Assembly (NCBI RefSeq): GCF_003254395.2
Contig: NC_037653.1
Coordinates: forward strand, 2,418,001-2,482,000
Direction of reading: 5' to 3'
Length of the DNA stretch: 64,000 bases
Origin: Apis mellifera
Taxonomy: Eukaryota > Arthropoda > Insecta > Hymenoptera > Apidae
Shown piece by piece: positions 1 to 12,813 of this stretch. Made by a program: the position numbers and the translations under genes. The notes below the pieces were generated by a model. That model searched no databases. It saw nothing but the letters and a program-made list of their open reading frames with translations, and was not told the origin of the DNA. Position 1 is the stretch's first letter. Every line of letters begins with the position of its first letter.

Positions 1-229
1 CGCTTTACGAATTTCTGTCTTTATGAATCTTTTGGACCAGAATCTTTGTTTCGAATTTCCACTTGCAAACGTGATTATGGAAATCGTATGGATTTTCAAA
101 TTTGAGAACCAGAAACGAATTTCGATTTAAAAATTGTAATTATTTCACAATTTTGTTTTGCAACGAAATTTAATTTATTGTCTTTATCGTGGAAAAATAT
201 GTGCGTTAATTTTTCGATTGCACAAGCAG

Positions 230-2125
230 TACGACTGATGATGCGACACTAGCGCCACGAGACTATTAACTATTTCTAACATTTTACATTTATCCAAAAA
301 CAAAGTGTCGATTTAAAATTTACATCAATTTATTTGAATAAGAGTAAGAGAATCGATTGCCTATCCAATTACGACTGATGATGCGATGCTAGCGCCACAA
401 AACCATTAAACCATAAAACCACTACTATTCCTAACATTTTATTTATCTAAAAATAGATGTCGATTTAAAATTTATAATTTTCCAATATATTTGATTAAAA
501 GAATCAATTGTCTACGCATTGCCTATATAATTGGTGCGATACTAGCGCCACAAGATTATTAACTACTATTCTTAATATTTTACATTTCTTTTACTCTTAT
601 ATAGATATTTTTCGTTTTTTGAATAAATATAAAATGTTAGGAACAGTAATTAATAGTGTCGTGGCGCTAGTGTCGCATCATCCAAAAATAAATGTCGATT
701 CAAAATTTACATCAATTTATAATTTTCTAATATATTTGATTAAAAGAATCGATTGTCTATGCTTTGCCTATGCTTTGTCTATGCTATAATTGGTTATGCG
801 ATACTAGTACCACAAAACGATTAACTACTATTCCTAACATTTTATATTTATCCAGAAACGAAAAATGTCGATTTAAAATTTATATCAATTTATAATTCTT
901 TAATATTGAATATAATTATATTTGAATAAAAGTAAGAAAATCGATTGCCTACATAAGCAGTACTGATGATGCAATACTAGCGCCACGAGACTATTAACTA
1001 TTAAATATTATTCCTAATATTTTACATTTCTTTTACTCTTATTCAAATAAATTGATATAAATTTTAAATCGATATTTTTGGATAAATGTAAAATTAGAAA
1101 CAGTAATTAATAGTGTCGCAGTTAATAGTGGCGCTAGTATCGCATCATCCAAAAATAGATATATCAATTTATAATTCTCCAATATATTTGAATAAAAGTA
1201 AGAGAATCGATTGCCTACATAAGCAGTACAACTGATGATGCGATACTAGCGCCACGAAACCATTAACTACTATTCCTAACATTTTATATTTACCCAAAAA
1301 TAGATGTCGATTTAAAATTTATATCAATTTATAATTTTCCAATATATTTGATTAAAAGAATGTCTACGCGTTGCTTATATAATTGGTGATGCGACACTAG
1401 CGCCACGAGACTATTAACTACTATTCATAATATTTTACATTTCTTTTACTCTTATTCAAATAAATTGATATAAATTTTAAATCGATATTTTTGAATAAAT
1501 GTAAAATTAGAAACAGTAGTTAATAATGTCGTGGCGCTAGTATCGCATCATCCAAAAATAGATGGAAAATAGATTTAAAATTTACATCAATTTATAATTT
1601 TCTAATATATTTGAATAAAAGAATCGATTGTCTACGCTTTGCCTATATAATTGGTGATGCGATACTAGCGCCACAAAACGATTAACTACTATTCCTAACA
1701 TTTTATATTTATCCAAAAACGAAAAATTTAAAATTTATATCAATTTATAATTCTCCATTATATTTGAATAAAAGTAAGAGAATCGATTGCCTACAGCAGT
1801 ACAACTGATGCGATACTAGCGCCACGAGACTATTAACTATTATTCTTAATATTTTACATTTCTTTTACTTTTATTTAAATAAATTGATATAAATTTTAAA
1901 TCGATATTTTTCGATAAATAATTTTTTTGGATAAATGTAAAATTAAAAACAGTAGTTAATAATGTCCTGGTACTAGTGTTGCATCATCCAAAAGTAGATG
2001 TCGATTTAAAATTTATATCAATTTATAATTCTCCAGTATATTTGAAAATTATTAATATTATATATATAAAATAAAATTATTAATATTTATATGATTGGTG
2101 ATGCGATACTAGCGCCAAATACAAC
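230..2125. repeat. Satellite-like array of ~140-bp monomers in a ~430-bp higher-order unit with one inverted monomer
   Basis: The core word ACTAGCGCCAC or a close variant recurs about every 120-173 bp: on the plus strand near 248, 389, 541, 803, 976, 1245, 1396, 1663, 1815 and 2109, and inverted near 661, 1128, 1531 and 1966. From 541 on the order is plus, minus, plus, repeated, with corresponding monomers spaced about 403-467 bp apart. Between cores the monomers share TCGATTTAAAATTTATATCA and AATCGATTG.CTA. No coding function is visible. The array may extend left of the window. Confidence 0.85.
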
Positions 2126-3051
2126 ACCATTAACTACCTATCCTACCATTACATTTATTCCATCATTACTTATCCCTTTGAAAAAACAAATCAATACACG
2201 ATTGACGAATCTCTTTTTCCAATTTAAATTAAATATCCTTCCACAAGGATTCAAGCCTTCTTCGAATTCCGATTTTCGAAAATCTTTAAATTTTCTTAAA
2301 TTTTCTACCGCCGCGTAAAAATATTCTTATCTCCTTTCTTCAACCAAGCTGAAATCCTTCTGACAACCGAGTTAAGTAAACCACGACAAACGTCCATTGA
2401 AAATGATACATATACATATATATCTCGAATAAATCACGCGATAACAAATCGTCGACAGCGTTGTAAGCGAGCGCGCTTTGATAGAAAATTGAAACCATTA
2501 CCAGGGGCCTCAGTTGGCCTGCTTGTACAACGGATACGTAATGGAAGGATATGTGTGCAAGTCGGCGGGTGGTAAACACGGGATGAGGAACGTATACCAA
2601 AACGTGCGAACATGATGGGGCAAATTGCGATTCCCTCGAAGATACGTGAAAATTACGGATAATCGATCGACTGGTAGGGTACTAACAGGAAATAATATTA
2701 TTTATCAATCGGCCTGTCTCGCGCCGGCCGGCCAAGTCCCTTTTGCCCATTCGCCACGCCAGAGGGCGGCCTGTAGACGGCCTTGTACATGTATAATGCA
2801 TCCCAAGGGGACACGTTCGGTGTCCCCTTTCGTCCTCGTCGATCGGTACACACGTAGTTGCATCCAAGAAGCCTCGTTAATGCGAACGTATGCGTGCTCC
2901 GCGTGGGAATATACGTATCTGCGCTACCCGTGGAAACTTGGCTGATATTGTAATTCCGTGTAATTGCGAATAGCGATGGGATCGAGCGGATGACGAGATA
3001 CGAATCATTCACACGATACACATAACTGTGCGCTCTGAATTCTGAGCTTTC

Positions 3052-3052
<1 letters not shown>

Positions 3053-3080
<28 letters not shown>
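3053..3080. repeat. Poly(T) tract, 28 bases
   Basis: An uninterrupted run of T follows GAGCTTTCG. There is no retroelement sequence next to it and no clear target duplication, so it is annotated only as a homopolymer. Confidence 0.9.
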
Positions 3081-3085
<5 letters not shown>

Positions 3086-5923
3086 AAAGATAAAGTTATT
3101 AAATTTGCTCCAAGTTGTTCGATTCCATCAAAGATTCGATTACAACTTCGAATCCCCCGGATGAGTTTAAAACATGTATGCAAACGCGGGATCCGATATT
3201 TTTCCGATATTTAATCGGCTCCGGTTCGAAAGGAAAACGTTTCGTGTCAGAAAATACTCGGGATCCTCGACATGCATCCTCTCCCGTAAAATTTACACGT
3301 ACTTCTGTAAATCTTCGTCCATACCCATACCCTGTCTTTATGAATGCAACATTTTCGTTCGTTCGATACATTTGTACGTACGTATCTCACTTGGACCGAA
3401 TATGAAAACGCGGGCACGTAATATCCCGCATATAGCGGGCTCGCTTTAAAAAAAGTTTCCCTCCCCTCCTTTTATGCGCGCCAGTTTATTCAAATTCTTC
3501 TTCACGCACGTGAATAGGCATTTATGCATAGGGGCATAGAATAGAATGCAATAGGTTGCCAAGTTGAAAGATGTATCCAACGGATGTTGCGGCGAAATTC
3601 TAACGAGGAATTTATCTAATTTCGAATGGATAAGCGCCTCAGTTTCGAAACTCGATTAGAGAAAAGGGAATTCTTTTTTTTAAATTATTGTTGTAAGCGA
3701 GAAGTTTTTGGCTTCCAATAATAAATAACAAGATAAAGAGTCAAAATTAATAACTATATCATTCTAATTCGAAAAATTGGTGAACGAATTCTTCGAATCT
3801 TCAAATTGAAACGAAAAAAAGAAAAAGAATTATCAATTAAATTTCATTTTCAAAAGTGGAAAACTTAACACCTTTTGAGGTGTCAAACATAACCTCGAAA
3901 CAAAGGCGTCAAAATTCTCGCGCCAACGACAATAACAACGATTCCACAAAGATGGAGACACAGGTTTAACCATTAGTGGAATAATAGAACGAAACGAAGC
4001 GGGGAAAGTATCAAGCGAGCTTTGCCATATCTCCTCGTTAGCGACGATGGTTTACGAGGTTGATTCGTTGGGGAGCCGCAGCTACGCTCATAATTGTTCC
4101 TCCACGTACGGGCCGTGATTGTAATTTCGGAGGAAAATCGCGTTAACGTTGCGGCCGAACCGCGACGCGAAGTAAATGTAACGACGTGCCCGTGGTACGC
4201 GTAATTATTAGTCAAACAAGAGGAATAATCAGTAATGAACACGTGGCAGCCGCACTTAACCTAAATATCGTATTTATCCCTCTCACAAACCCATTTTTCT
4301 CTCTTTTTCTCAGAATTTTAACAAGTTATTTTTGGATTCGAAGATTTATGAATTTCGAGGATGCTTTTTGAACAGAAATTCTGGAAAAAATGCTTGTAAA
4401 TGCTAAATTCCAATTTCCAAGGGATACAAAGATGAAGGAGATATTAACGGTGAGATCGATAGCCGACTAGCCAAGAGAGGAGAATATTAATGGAAACATT
4501 TGCATGGGCGCATACCTGTCATTTAACGCGTCTCTGGAAATTCAGGGACATCGGTTCGAAATCGGGTTTAACCGTGTTGTAACGCGATACACGAAAATAA
4601 TAAAACGGTCAGCGAAACAATCGACGATTGTAACGATCAACGAATGAGACGAGGAGAAGGGGGTGGGGGGCGTGGTTATTTCCAACAATTATCGGCTGTC
4701 GACGCCCAATCGGTTAATTCGACGTTAAACGTGGAGAGGGCGGGCCTCGCCAGAATCTGCGATACGATTTTCGCCTCTTCCGAAAATCCACCTGGCGTCG
4801 ACTTGAAAAAGTTCGCCTGTCCGTCGAAATATCCGTCGAAACGTTGATCCGTGGATTTACGTGGTTTCGAGCGAATGGAATTTTTCTCTCTGATGTGTTT
4901 CCCACTGTTTTTATTCGGATACGGGACAACGTGCGCGTCGAGGAAAACGTGAAAATAACGGAGCAAGTGATATAATAAGACGGCGAGTAAGAACGGTTAT
5001 AATTTCTTGAAAATTGAGGTTATGCTTGTTAATATGAAATCTCTCTAAACCAATTGCGGATGATCGTAGTATCATTCACCTATTTCAAAACAATGAAGCG
5101 TAACAAATGCTTCCTTTGACAGATCCATATCAGACGGATGTAGAGAAAAGAGAGCAACGAAATGTAGTTTAAAAGAGCTTTGGCACGTCATAAACATAGT
5201 AGCCAATTAAAGTTATTTCTAGCGAAAGAAATTTATGGGACATCCTGATTTTATAACAAATATTTCTACGAATTGTTACTTTTTTTCGTTCCTTCAAGTG
5301 AATCATACCACTTGAATAATCATTTCGAGCCGTGCTTATCCGTTTATTCTGTTCTGTTTCGCAAAAAATTAACTCGGCTCGTGCAAAGAATTTCCTTCGA
5401 CAGCATCGAGATTAATCCCCGAACGGTGAACGAAGCGTGATGCCGAGTTGTAATCGTACGTTTACAGGCTGCCTAATATTCTCCACGGGAATCCTATTAT
5501 AGAGCCGCGGCATGAGAAGAGGAGAAGGAGGAGGAGGAGGAGGGATGGGTAGGTGATCCGCGAGGCAGCGTCGAAAACGCGCCTTTGCAAGGTTTCGAGG
5601 CCAATTTGCATAATCTCGGTCGTGGCAGCGTCTCTTTCTCTTCATCCCTCCTCCTTCTCTCCTTCCTTCTCGAGGAGAAAACTCGAATCGAGGGGAAGGA
5701 AGAGAAAGAGAAATAGGGATTCGAGTTTAGACTCGAAAAACTTTATACAATATAATATAGATCTCTTTTCGAAAAAGATAAATAAATAACTGTCAAACAT
5801 TGAACGATATTTTCGAATACTATTTGAACATTTGGGCGATGATTCGATCAAAAAAAAAATCGTTTCAGATAAAAATGAAAATGTTTCACTTCCAGGTGTC
5901 AAACTGTTTCAAATTTTCTCCAG

Positions 5924-5944
5924 AGAGAGAGAGAGAGAGAGAGA
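5924..5944. repeat. (AG)n microsatellite
   Basis: About ten GA units lie in a row within CpG-rich unique DNA. The run accounts for the Leu/Ser-rich look of open frames reading through it on the minus strand. Confidence 0.8.
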
Positions 5945-7328
5945 AAGACAAACGGAGGTTGGAATAAGGAGGTCAAGGCTCTGAGCCGTTCCCTCTGAAA
6001 GCGCTTTGATCCTTGCCATTCCGCTTTTTGAACGGGCACGGCGAAAAATCTTAAATTCCGATCCGGGGATGAAAGATTCATGAAACGTGTCGCGTGGCGA
6101 GGTACAGGGCGGCGGGTTACCACGATGGCCGAGTAAATTTTGGTCCATTTTACAACAAAGGAAGAGCGGCGGTTCTCCGAAAAGCTGCGCCACGCTTCAC
6201 TCGCAAACGGGTTGACCCCGTTTCCTGTTTTTTAGCAGGTTTCGGTTCTCCTCCGCTTATAAAACCGCGCCCTCTTCACATTGCTTGGTTGAGAAAAGGG
6301 GACAAGGCTTCCGGTAATTGCAACACCTGGTCGATTCCAATTGGTAGCGAGTTTTGGAAACGAACTGAGGCTGGAAAACGAAACTTGCACGTTTGAAGAC
6401 TCTGAACAATCGCCAAGATCTTTACGTATAATAACCTAATAATGATATAATATAATGATTCGATGACACAAACTCGAAAATAATTTGTCGATTGAATCAT
6501 CGAATTATCGTTCCCTTCTTTTGTGGCCCAATTTTATTCCCAAGATGGATAATCACGAATGATATCACATTGATAAAGGGACACAGAAGATTGAAGATTG
6601 TCGACAAAGCTGACATTTTTGTTAACATTCATGTCAACTTGGAGAATTGCAAGGACTTTTTAAATTTTTCACAAATTAATAATCTGTCCGAGTTGAGGAG
6701 GATTCTGATCGTATTTGCGGCCGATTCCAGATCAAAAAAAAAAAAGGAAAACGTTTCGTTCGCAACCGGTGAATGGGTGGAAAAGAGGGGAGGAGGGGGA
6801 CGGAAATACGCGACAGGCCTTTTTTAGGTCATGCGAATTCACGATGGAGTCCGTGACTCGGGACGGGAAAAGAACCACTCGACGTCGTATTTCTGGTCCG
6901 CGCAAAGTGGCAGAAATTAAATTTCCTGCCGTGGAAAGGCACTCCTCTCCGCGCTCTGGGAGGGGGAGGGTTGCGCGAGCACGCGTGGTACACCGAGCCG
7001 CGCGTTCGATGGAACGCCTTTGATTCGCATAAATCTTGAGTTTAACGAAGAAACCGGGACGCGTAGATTCGATTTCTCGGGTGAACGGTAAACGAATTTC
7101 TCGTTCCCTCGCGGGGGGGGGGGATGTTTGTCGAATGCGCGCCACGTCGAACGCCGCATTTCACGTACACACACCGCTCGATAAAGTCGAATTTATTATT
7201 TCCCGACCGTTTCGAATTTTTGCAATTAATCACATTTACAATTCCTTTTCGTCCATTCCTGTATCGAGTTAGGCTGGGTTAGGAGTCTGCGCGTTGAATC
7301 GCGTCCAAAAATACCGTCTAAGAGATTC

Positions 7329-8198
7329 GGTTAGATTAGGTTAGGTTAGATTAAGTTAGATTGGATTAAATTAGATTAAGTTAGGTTGGGTTAGGTTGGG
7401 TTAGGTTGGGTTAGGTTGCGTTAGATTGGGTTAGGTTGCGTTAGGTTGGGTTAGATTGCGTTAGGTTGCGTTAGATTGAGTTATATTGGGTTAGGTTGGG
7501 TTAGGTAACTAGAACTGTTTTGAGAATTTGACACTTATTTAAACTTGGTTCTCTAACTTTTTCCATATTGTGAATACGATTTTTAATATTCTTGACTGGT
7601 CTGAAATCCAAAAATTGTTGACTACGAAATAAGATAAATTAAGTTAAGTTATGTTAGGTTGGGTTAGGTTGGATTAGGTTGGGTTAAATTAATTTGAGTT
7701 AGGTTGGATTAAATTAGATTGAGTTAGATTGAGTTAGGTTAGGTTAGGTTAGGTTAAACTTGGTTCTCTAACTTTTTCCATATTGTGAATACGATTTTTA
7801 ATATTCTTGACTGGTCTGAAATTCAAAAATTGTTGACTACGAAATAAGATAAATTAAGTTAAGTTATGTTAGGTTGAGTTAGGTTGGATTAGGTTGGGTT
7901 AAATTAATTTGAGTTAGGTTGGATTAAATTAGATTGAGTTAGATTGAGTTAGGTTAGGTTAGGTTAGGTTAGGTTAGGTTGAGTTAAGTTGGTTTAGATT
8001 GGGTAACTGGAAAAGTTTGTTTTAGATTAGGTTGAGTTAGGTTAAATTAGGTTGAATTAGGTTACGTTAGGTTAGGTTAGATTAGGTTAGGTTAGGTTGG
8101 TTAGATTGGGTTAAATTTGGTTAGGTTGAGTTAGATTGGGTTACATTAGGTTATATTAGATTAAATTAAGTTAGATTGGGTTAGGTTAGGTAACTGGA
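7329..8198. repeat. Degenerate TTAGG-type (telomere-like) interstitial array
   Basis: The array consists mainly of pentamers TTAGG, TTGGG, TTGCG, TTAGA and TTGAG in head-to-tail order. TTAGG is the telomere unit of bees and many insects. The degeneracy, the mix of variants and the unique flanks on both sides argue for an interstitial array rather than a chromosome end. It is interrupted three times by a non-telomeric module (see the duplication at 7541-7970 and the partial third copy at about 8190-8330). Confidence 0.8.
7541..7970. repeat. Near-perfect 215-bp tandem duplication inside the TTAGG-type array
   Basis: The block starting AAACTTGGTTCTCTAACTTT at 7541 repeats from 7756 with an offset of 215 bp. 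I counted only about two substitutions between copies (AAATCC/AAATTC and GGTTGGG/GGTTGAG). A third, diverged copy of the non-telomeric part begins near 8230 (TTTCCCTAACCTTTTTCCAT). The high identity points to a recent unequal exchange or slippage event. Confidence 0.85.
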
Positions 8199-9290
8199 AG
8201 ATGGTTTGTTTTGAGAATTGTTTGACAATTGTTTAATCTTGTTTCCCTAACCTTTTTCCATACTGTGAATATGATTTCTAATATTCTTGACTGGTCTGAA
8301 ATTCAAAAATCATTGACCAAGAAATAAATAGAGTAACTAGCTTGGATCGAAGCTCAAGTATTATTTATAATTAATAATTTTCAGATTCAAATGTCGAGAA
8401 TGTTAGATTAATTCGATCCAGTTCGATCCAGCAAATATTTTAGATATTCGGATAATTTTCCAAATACCAAACACAATTAACCTCTCAGAGGATAAAGTTT
8501 CAAATACCGAATCATCTCAAGTATGTATACGAGATTAGACGTAGTCGGAGAAGGAAAAGCACGCTTCTGAAGAACCAGAGAGGAGAGAGCGATCTCTTCG
8601 AAAGTTTGCATGTTACTGTAAAAACTAGCTCCCCCTCCTCCTTCCTGTGTACACGTGTGTAATATTGCTCCACCCTCTGGTAATTTACGAGTGGTGCTTA
8701 AGTACACTGACGCGCACTTTCCTATGGCGGATGCCCTACTTTCTCCGATGAATTTTCCTCGATCGCGCCACGAGCCTCCAGCTTTTTTCACCGACGTTTT
8801 TCAAACCGTATTTCTAACCCCGTGATACCCAGCTTTTCGATCGGCCGCCAGTGGTTGGGATACTGTAATTAAGCTGGCGGAACGCCGCCATCTTGATTCT
8901 ATTCGTTTATTTGTAATAATTCATCACGAATCGATTGATTCAAAATTCAATTCGATTCGATTCGATCCTCTATTCGAATTTTTGCGATTCGAGTTCGTTC
9001 TTGAAGAGGCTCGAAAGAAGGCATGATGAGAATGAGTATGAAAATGAATTGCTGCGTACAATTGAATTAAGAGATAATCAATTTGAAAGGGAAATTGAAA
9101 GATTGGACCAACAGATGACGAATTGTCTTTTAACAAAAGGCTTCTTATTTATTAGTCATCCTATTGCATACGCTCGCGTTATCGACGGGAATTATACAGA
9201 TTTGAGGAGGAAAATTTTGAAATTTATATTTATATGATAGAATCCAATTTTCACGTGGACATAAATTAATCATTTTGTTATATTATCGCG
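8199..9290. other. Unassigned stretch with a coiled-coil-like open frame
   Basis: There are CpG-rich patches at 8530-8830 and an open frame at 8935-9237 (100 codons, plus strand) whose middle part, LKRLERRHDENEYENELLRT, is charged and helix-prone. No homologue is recognised and no splice context is obvious. It may be chance or a decayed coding fragment. Confidence 0.3.
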
Positions 9291-9612
9291 ATGAAACGCC
9301 GCGTACGCGTAACGACCTTCGTCGCTATCGTTTTCATCATTTTGAGCAATGGTAAAACGATGTGAAAGTGATACAAATGTTTGCGTTTCCGCCAACTGTG
9401 TTCGAAGTGACATACTATCGAATTACGTTAAAATACAATCTACGCGGCGTGTTAAATCTGCCGCGTGCTTGTCAAAATATTGGAAAACATATTCGATAAC
9501 GATTCTATTTATACTTATAAATATTTCGCGTACAGATCGGTCAGAAATCAACAAATTATCTATCCCGCCAATATTCCCACGAAAATATTCGGATAGGAAT
9601 AAATGGAAGTAG
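9291..9612 (+). CDS. Speculative two-exon short secreted peptide
   Basis: The ATG at 9291 opens MKRRVRVTTFVAIVFIILSN, a textbook signal-peptide shape: a basic start followed by a hydrophobic core. The reading reaches AATG|GTAAAA at 9351/9352, a possible donor in phase 1. An acceptor TTCGCGTACAG at 9535 restores the frame: DRSEINKLSIPPIFPRKYSD and then RNKWK before TAG at 9610-9612, 45 residues in total. No family is recognised and there are no Cys residues; a dibasic-like RK is the only processing hint. Unspliced, the frame stops after 24 codons. It could equally be chance, or the donor could join a more distant exon. Confidence 0.22.
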
Positions 9613-12600
9613 ATAAGAATTTGCTCTTTTGATCATTAAATTTCAATTCTTAAATAAAAATCTTATCTCTTCGTGCCGTTTTAAGGACATCCATCAAGGA
9701 GCGTTTAAAGTTTCCGAGAATATAAAAAAAATATACTTGAAAAATTTAATTATGAATGTCAATACTTTGAGCGCGTCTCTTAAAAAGAAATCGTCCAATG
9801 AGAACGCTGGAATGGAATAATTCCTCGCAGAATTGATCTTTTCCCTATAAGAAATTTATTTATCCTCTCTGTCTGCGCAGAGCATCAACCAACCAGAGCC
9901 CGGCCAGGCTCGCTGAATTTTTCATCGGCACACGTCGTGCAAATTTGGTAACGCGCGAGCCATCGCTCTCATTCAGGCCTCGGTGTCCCGTGTGCACGCG
10001 CTTTGGAGAGTAAACGCGTATGATAGGCTGCCAGGGGCGGCTCTCGAAATTTCGTCCCCCTCTCTGCGCAACGATGTATTCAGAAGAGAAAAAATTTATA
10101 TTCTAATAACTTTTTTAAAATTTCGTGTCATAAGATATAATTGCAACGATAAAGTTAAAAAAATTTCTCTTGAGAATTGAAAATTTATGAAAGACAAAAT
10201 TATCTGTATATTATTCTAGGAAAGGAGACGATTAAAGAAGAAAAAATAAAAGAGAGAGAGAGAGAGATGTTATCGAATAAAAAAAAAATAAATTTAAGAA
10301 ATAATTTTGTTACGTTTGGGGCAATTTTCGCGTTGCAATAGTGCCGGCCCTGTAGGCGGGAATTACGGCTTTTAAATAATCATCGAGGCATACGTAATAA
10401 AACCGATCGGTCGGGCGCGTGTTGGTCAAAGGCGCTCGGCCGCATGCAAATATGACGGTTTGGTTATTAATACCGGATACGGGTCGGTGACAAGAGGCAA
10501 GAATCCAGCGATGGACAAAAGAATTCATTGGAACGATCGAGAAATACCGATACGTCTCGTCTCGTTTTATTTTTTTCCATCGACGAATTGATCAACTTTT
10601 CTGGAACGCACCGTAATTTTCGAAGCTGTTGAAACGTATATCGCAAATAAATCGCTTGTCCAATGAAAGACTAATGATTCTTCGATTGACCATTGATTAT
10701 CGACTGTTGGTAAGATTAGAATGATTGTTTAAATTTTTAAAAATGGAGTAGGTGGCTAATTGTGATAAATAGAACTGTTTTTCTACAAAAATATTATAAT
10801 ATTTTAATTGTCATGTTTTAAATTGAGTTATTTGAGTAAGTTTAAATTCAAGTGGACGTTATATTCGAATCTTACAATTGATTAAATTAGAATTAATTAA
10901 GATTAGATTTAAGTAAAATTCGAAATAAGTGTCCAAAAATATAGGATTAAATTAAATGACGTTTCATTGTTGATAACAAATTTAAATTCGTGGACACGTT
11001 TAATCAATTGTTCCCACTCAAATAAAACATCACTCGATATCCTCTTTTTTTACTTTTGTACTTCGTGCGATTCCATCGATCGATATCTCAAATCACAATT
11101 CCCCAACAACTTAATCAATTATTATTATTTCCGTTATTGTTTAAATAAAACAATAAATATCGTGCCAAAAACTTTATATTTCCCTTCCTTAAAAAAGAAA
11201 AGAAAATTTACTCAATAACCGAGGCTAACTAACCTAACCTAAAAAACCAAATACCCGAATATCCATCGAATTAAAATTTCTCGACGTGCCAATTAATTAT
11301 CCTCAATTGTTGTTTCAATGAAAAACGAACGCGCACCGAAAATTTCACTCCTTATACATTCTCTCTCGTATCTTTTAAATAACTTCGATAACGACGGACG
11401 GTAACCGAGCCGTGCGCCATATATATATATACGAAGCTGCGCGCGCATCGCTGGGAAGCGGAAGAGCGTGGAGGCACGCGAGGGCGTTTTGAATTATGCC
11501 TTCGCGGTTAATGCGGCGCAATAAGACATTTAAATCGCAATTACGTCCGGCTAAACCCCTTATAATTGACTATTCGTGCGATTTGGTATCGCGAGCGCGT
11601 GCGCGCCCCGGCGGCCCGTTCATAGGAGAACAAAGCCCCGCCACGGGACAAAGGGTGGAATCGGGATGGAACGGTCGGATAAAGATTCGATAGTGAAATG
11701 AATGGAACGTGAATGGGGGGGGAGGAAAGAGGTGGATAAAAGGGTGGGGGAGGCAAGTGCATCGAACCATCGCGCACTTACCTGCCCGACGTTTCTAATC
11801 GACAAATTTATCGCGATTAAATTTGATATATCCTCCTTTCTCCGCGCACATTTTTAGAAGATTGTCGATAATTCAATTATACGGAAATAAATTATCATTT
11901 ATTCGAAATTTCTTGGGGCTTCTCCTTGGGGAATGATATAATAATACACCATTGACTGTGGTTATATAATTTCGTAGAAAGTCTAATAGTCTAATGTGTG
12001 GCTCGTAAAAAAATGTGGCGAAGAAAATAAATCGAATTAATATGTAATTTTATCAAATGTAAATGATTCGATAGAGTTTTTTTTAATCATCGATCCTCCC
12101 TGTGTCTTCAAGACGGGATAAAATCCGCTCCTCTTGGCAATTTCCAACCTTTGTTCATACATCTAATTTCGTGAAAACGAGTAGGGTATTCGTTTCCTAT
12201 TCGCCATCTTTCGTCACGTTTCTCATTCTACAGTTCCAATTGTGCTGGAATGCGTACCAATTTATTCACAAATCCTGTTTCCTTCCGAGCTAATAATAAG
12301 TAAATAAATTCTACGAATTTTTATTTTTTTTAAATAAAATTTATTTTCAAAAGAATGGGATGATCAAATGAAAATTCGAACATCTTTGCTTTATAATATA
12401 AATTATTCGTTCGTAGAGGGATAATTTTTGTTGTCATTCAAACGTGATAAATTTCATTTCAATATTTTTATTCTTCTGAGAGAGGATAATTGAAATTTGA
12501 AGCTGAAGAATTCGTTTTTTTTATATATATTTACTTCATAGACACAGCGCAATAATATTCGACGATTATTTTTCGCTTTGCGAAACAAGAACGTCTCGAG

Positions 12601-12813
12601 TAACACAATTAAATCCAAAGTTCTAGCTTTGCCATGCAACAAACATCGCAACTCCAACGAAGGAATGTTAATAGATTCGATTCGAGTCCCTTTCACGAGT
12701 AAAGTTTACCACCCATCAGAGTTACTCGCTGCCAAGACAAACAACTTGCAAAATAAATGGGAAAAAATATAAATATAAACATAGAAAAATGTAACAATAC
12801 GGAGTCCGTAGAC
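9613..12813. other. Gene-free stretch with two CpG-rich blocks
   Basis: Blocks at about 9880-10070, 10310-10530 and 11390-11780 stand out by CpG content from AT-rich surroundings. They contain words such as ATGCAAAT (10444-10451) and TAATTG-type homeodomain sites. No exon with a domain was found. They look like candidate conserved non-coding or regulatory DNA, which only a comparison with other bees could show. Confidence 0.35.

Larger units (their letters stand above)
2126..7328. other. CpG-rich unique sequence without a recognisable gene
   Basis: This stretch alternates AT-rich DNA with CpG-rich blocks, notably at about 2340-3450, 3960-4260, 4640-4960, 5400-5650, 5990-6390 and 6760-7270. 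Several open frames of 60-137 codons exist on both strands, but they overlap in antisense, lack domains and contain simple-sequence runs. It could hold regulatory DNA or parts of introns of a gene lying outside the window. A G-rich run is at 7112-7121. Confidence 0.4.

Noticed and set aside
2340..7272. Frames of 60-137 codons in CpG-rich DNA
   Set aside because: They overlap each other on both strands, lack domains and often contain GA or G runs.
7329..8198. True chromosome end
   Set aside because: The TTAGG units are degenerate and unique DNA continues on both sides, so this is an interstitial array.
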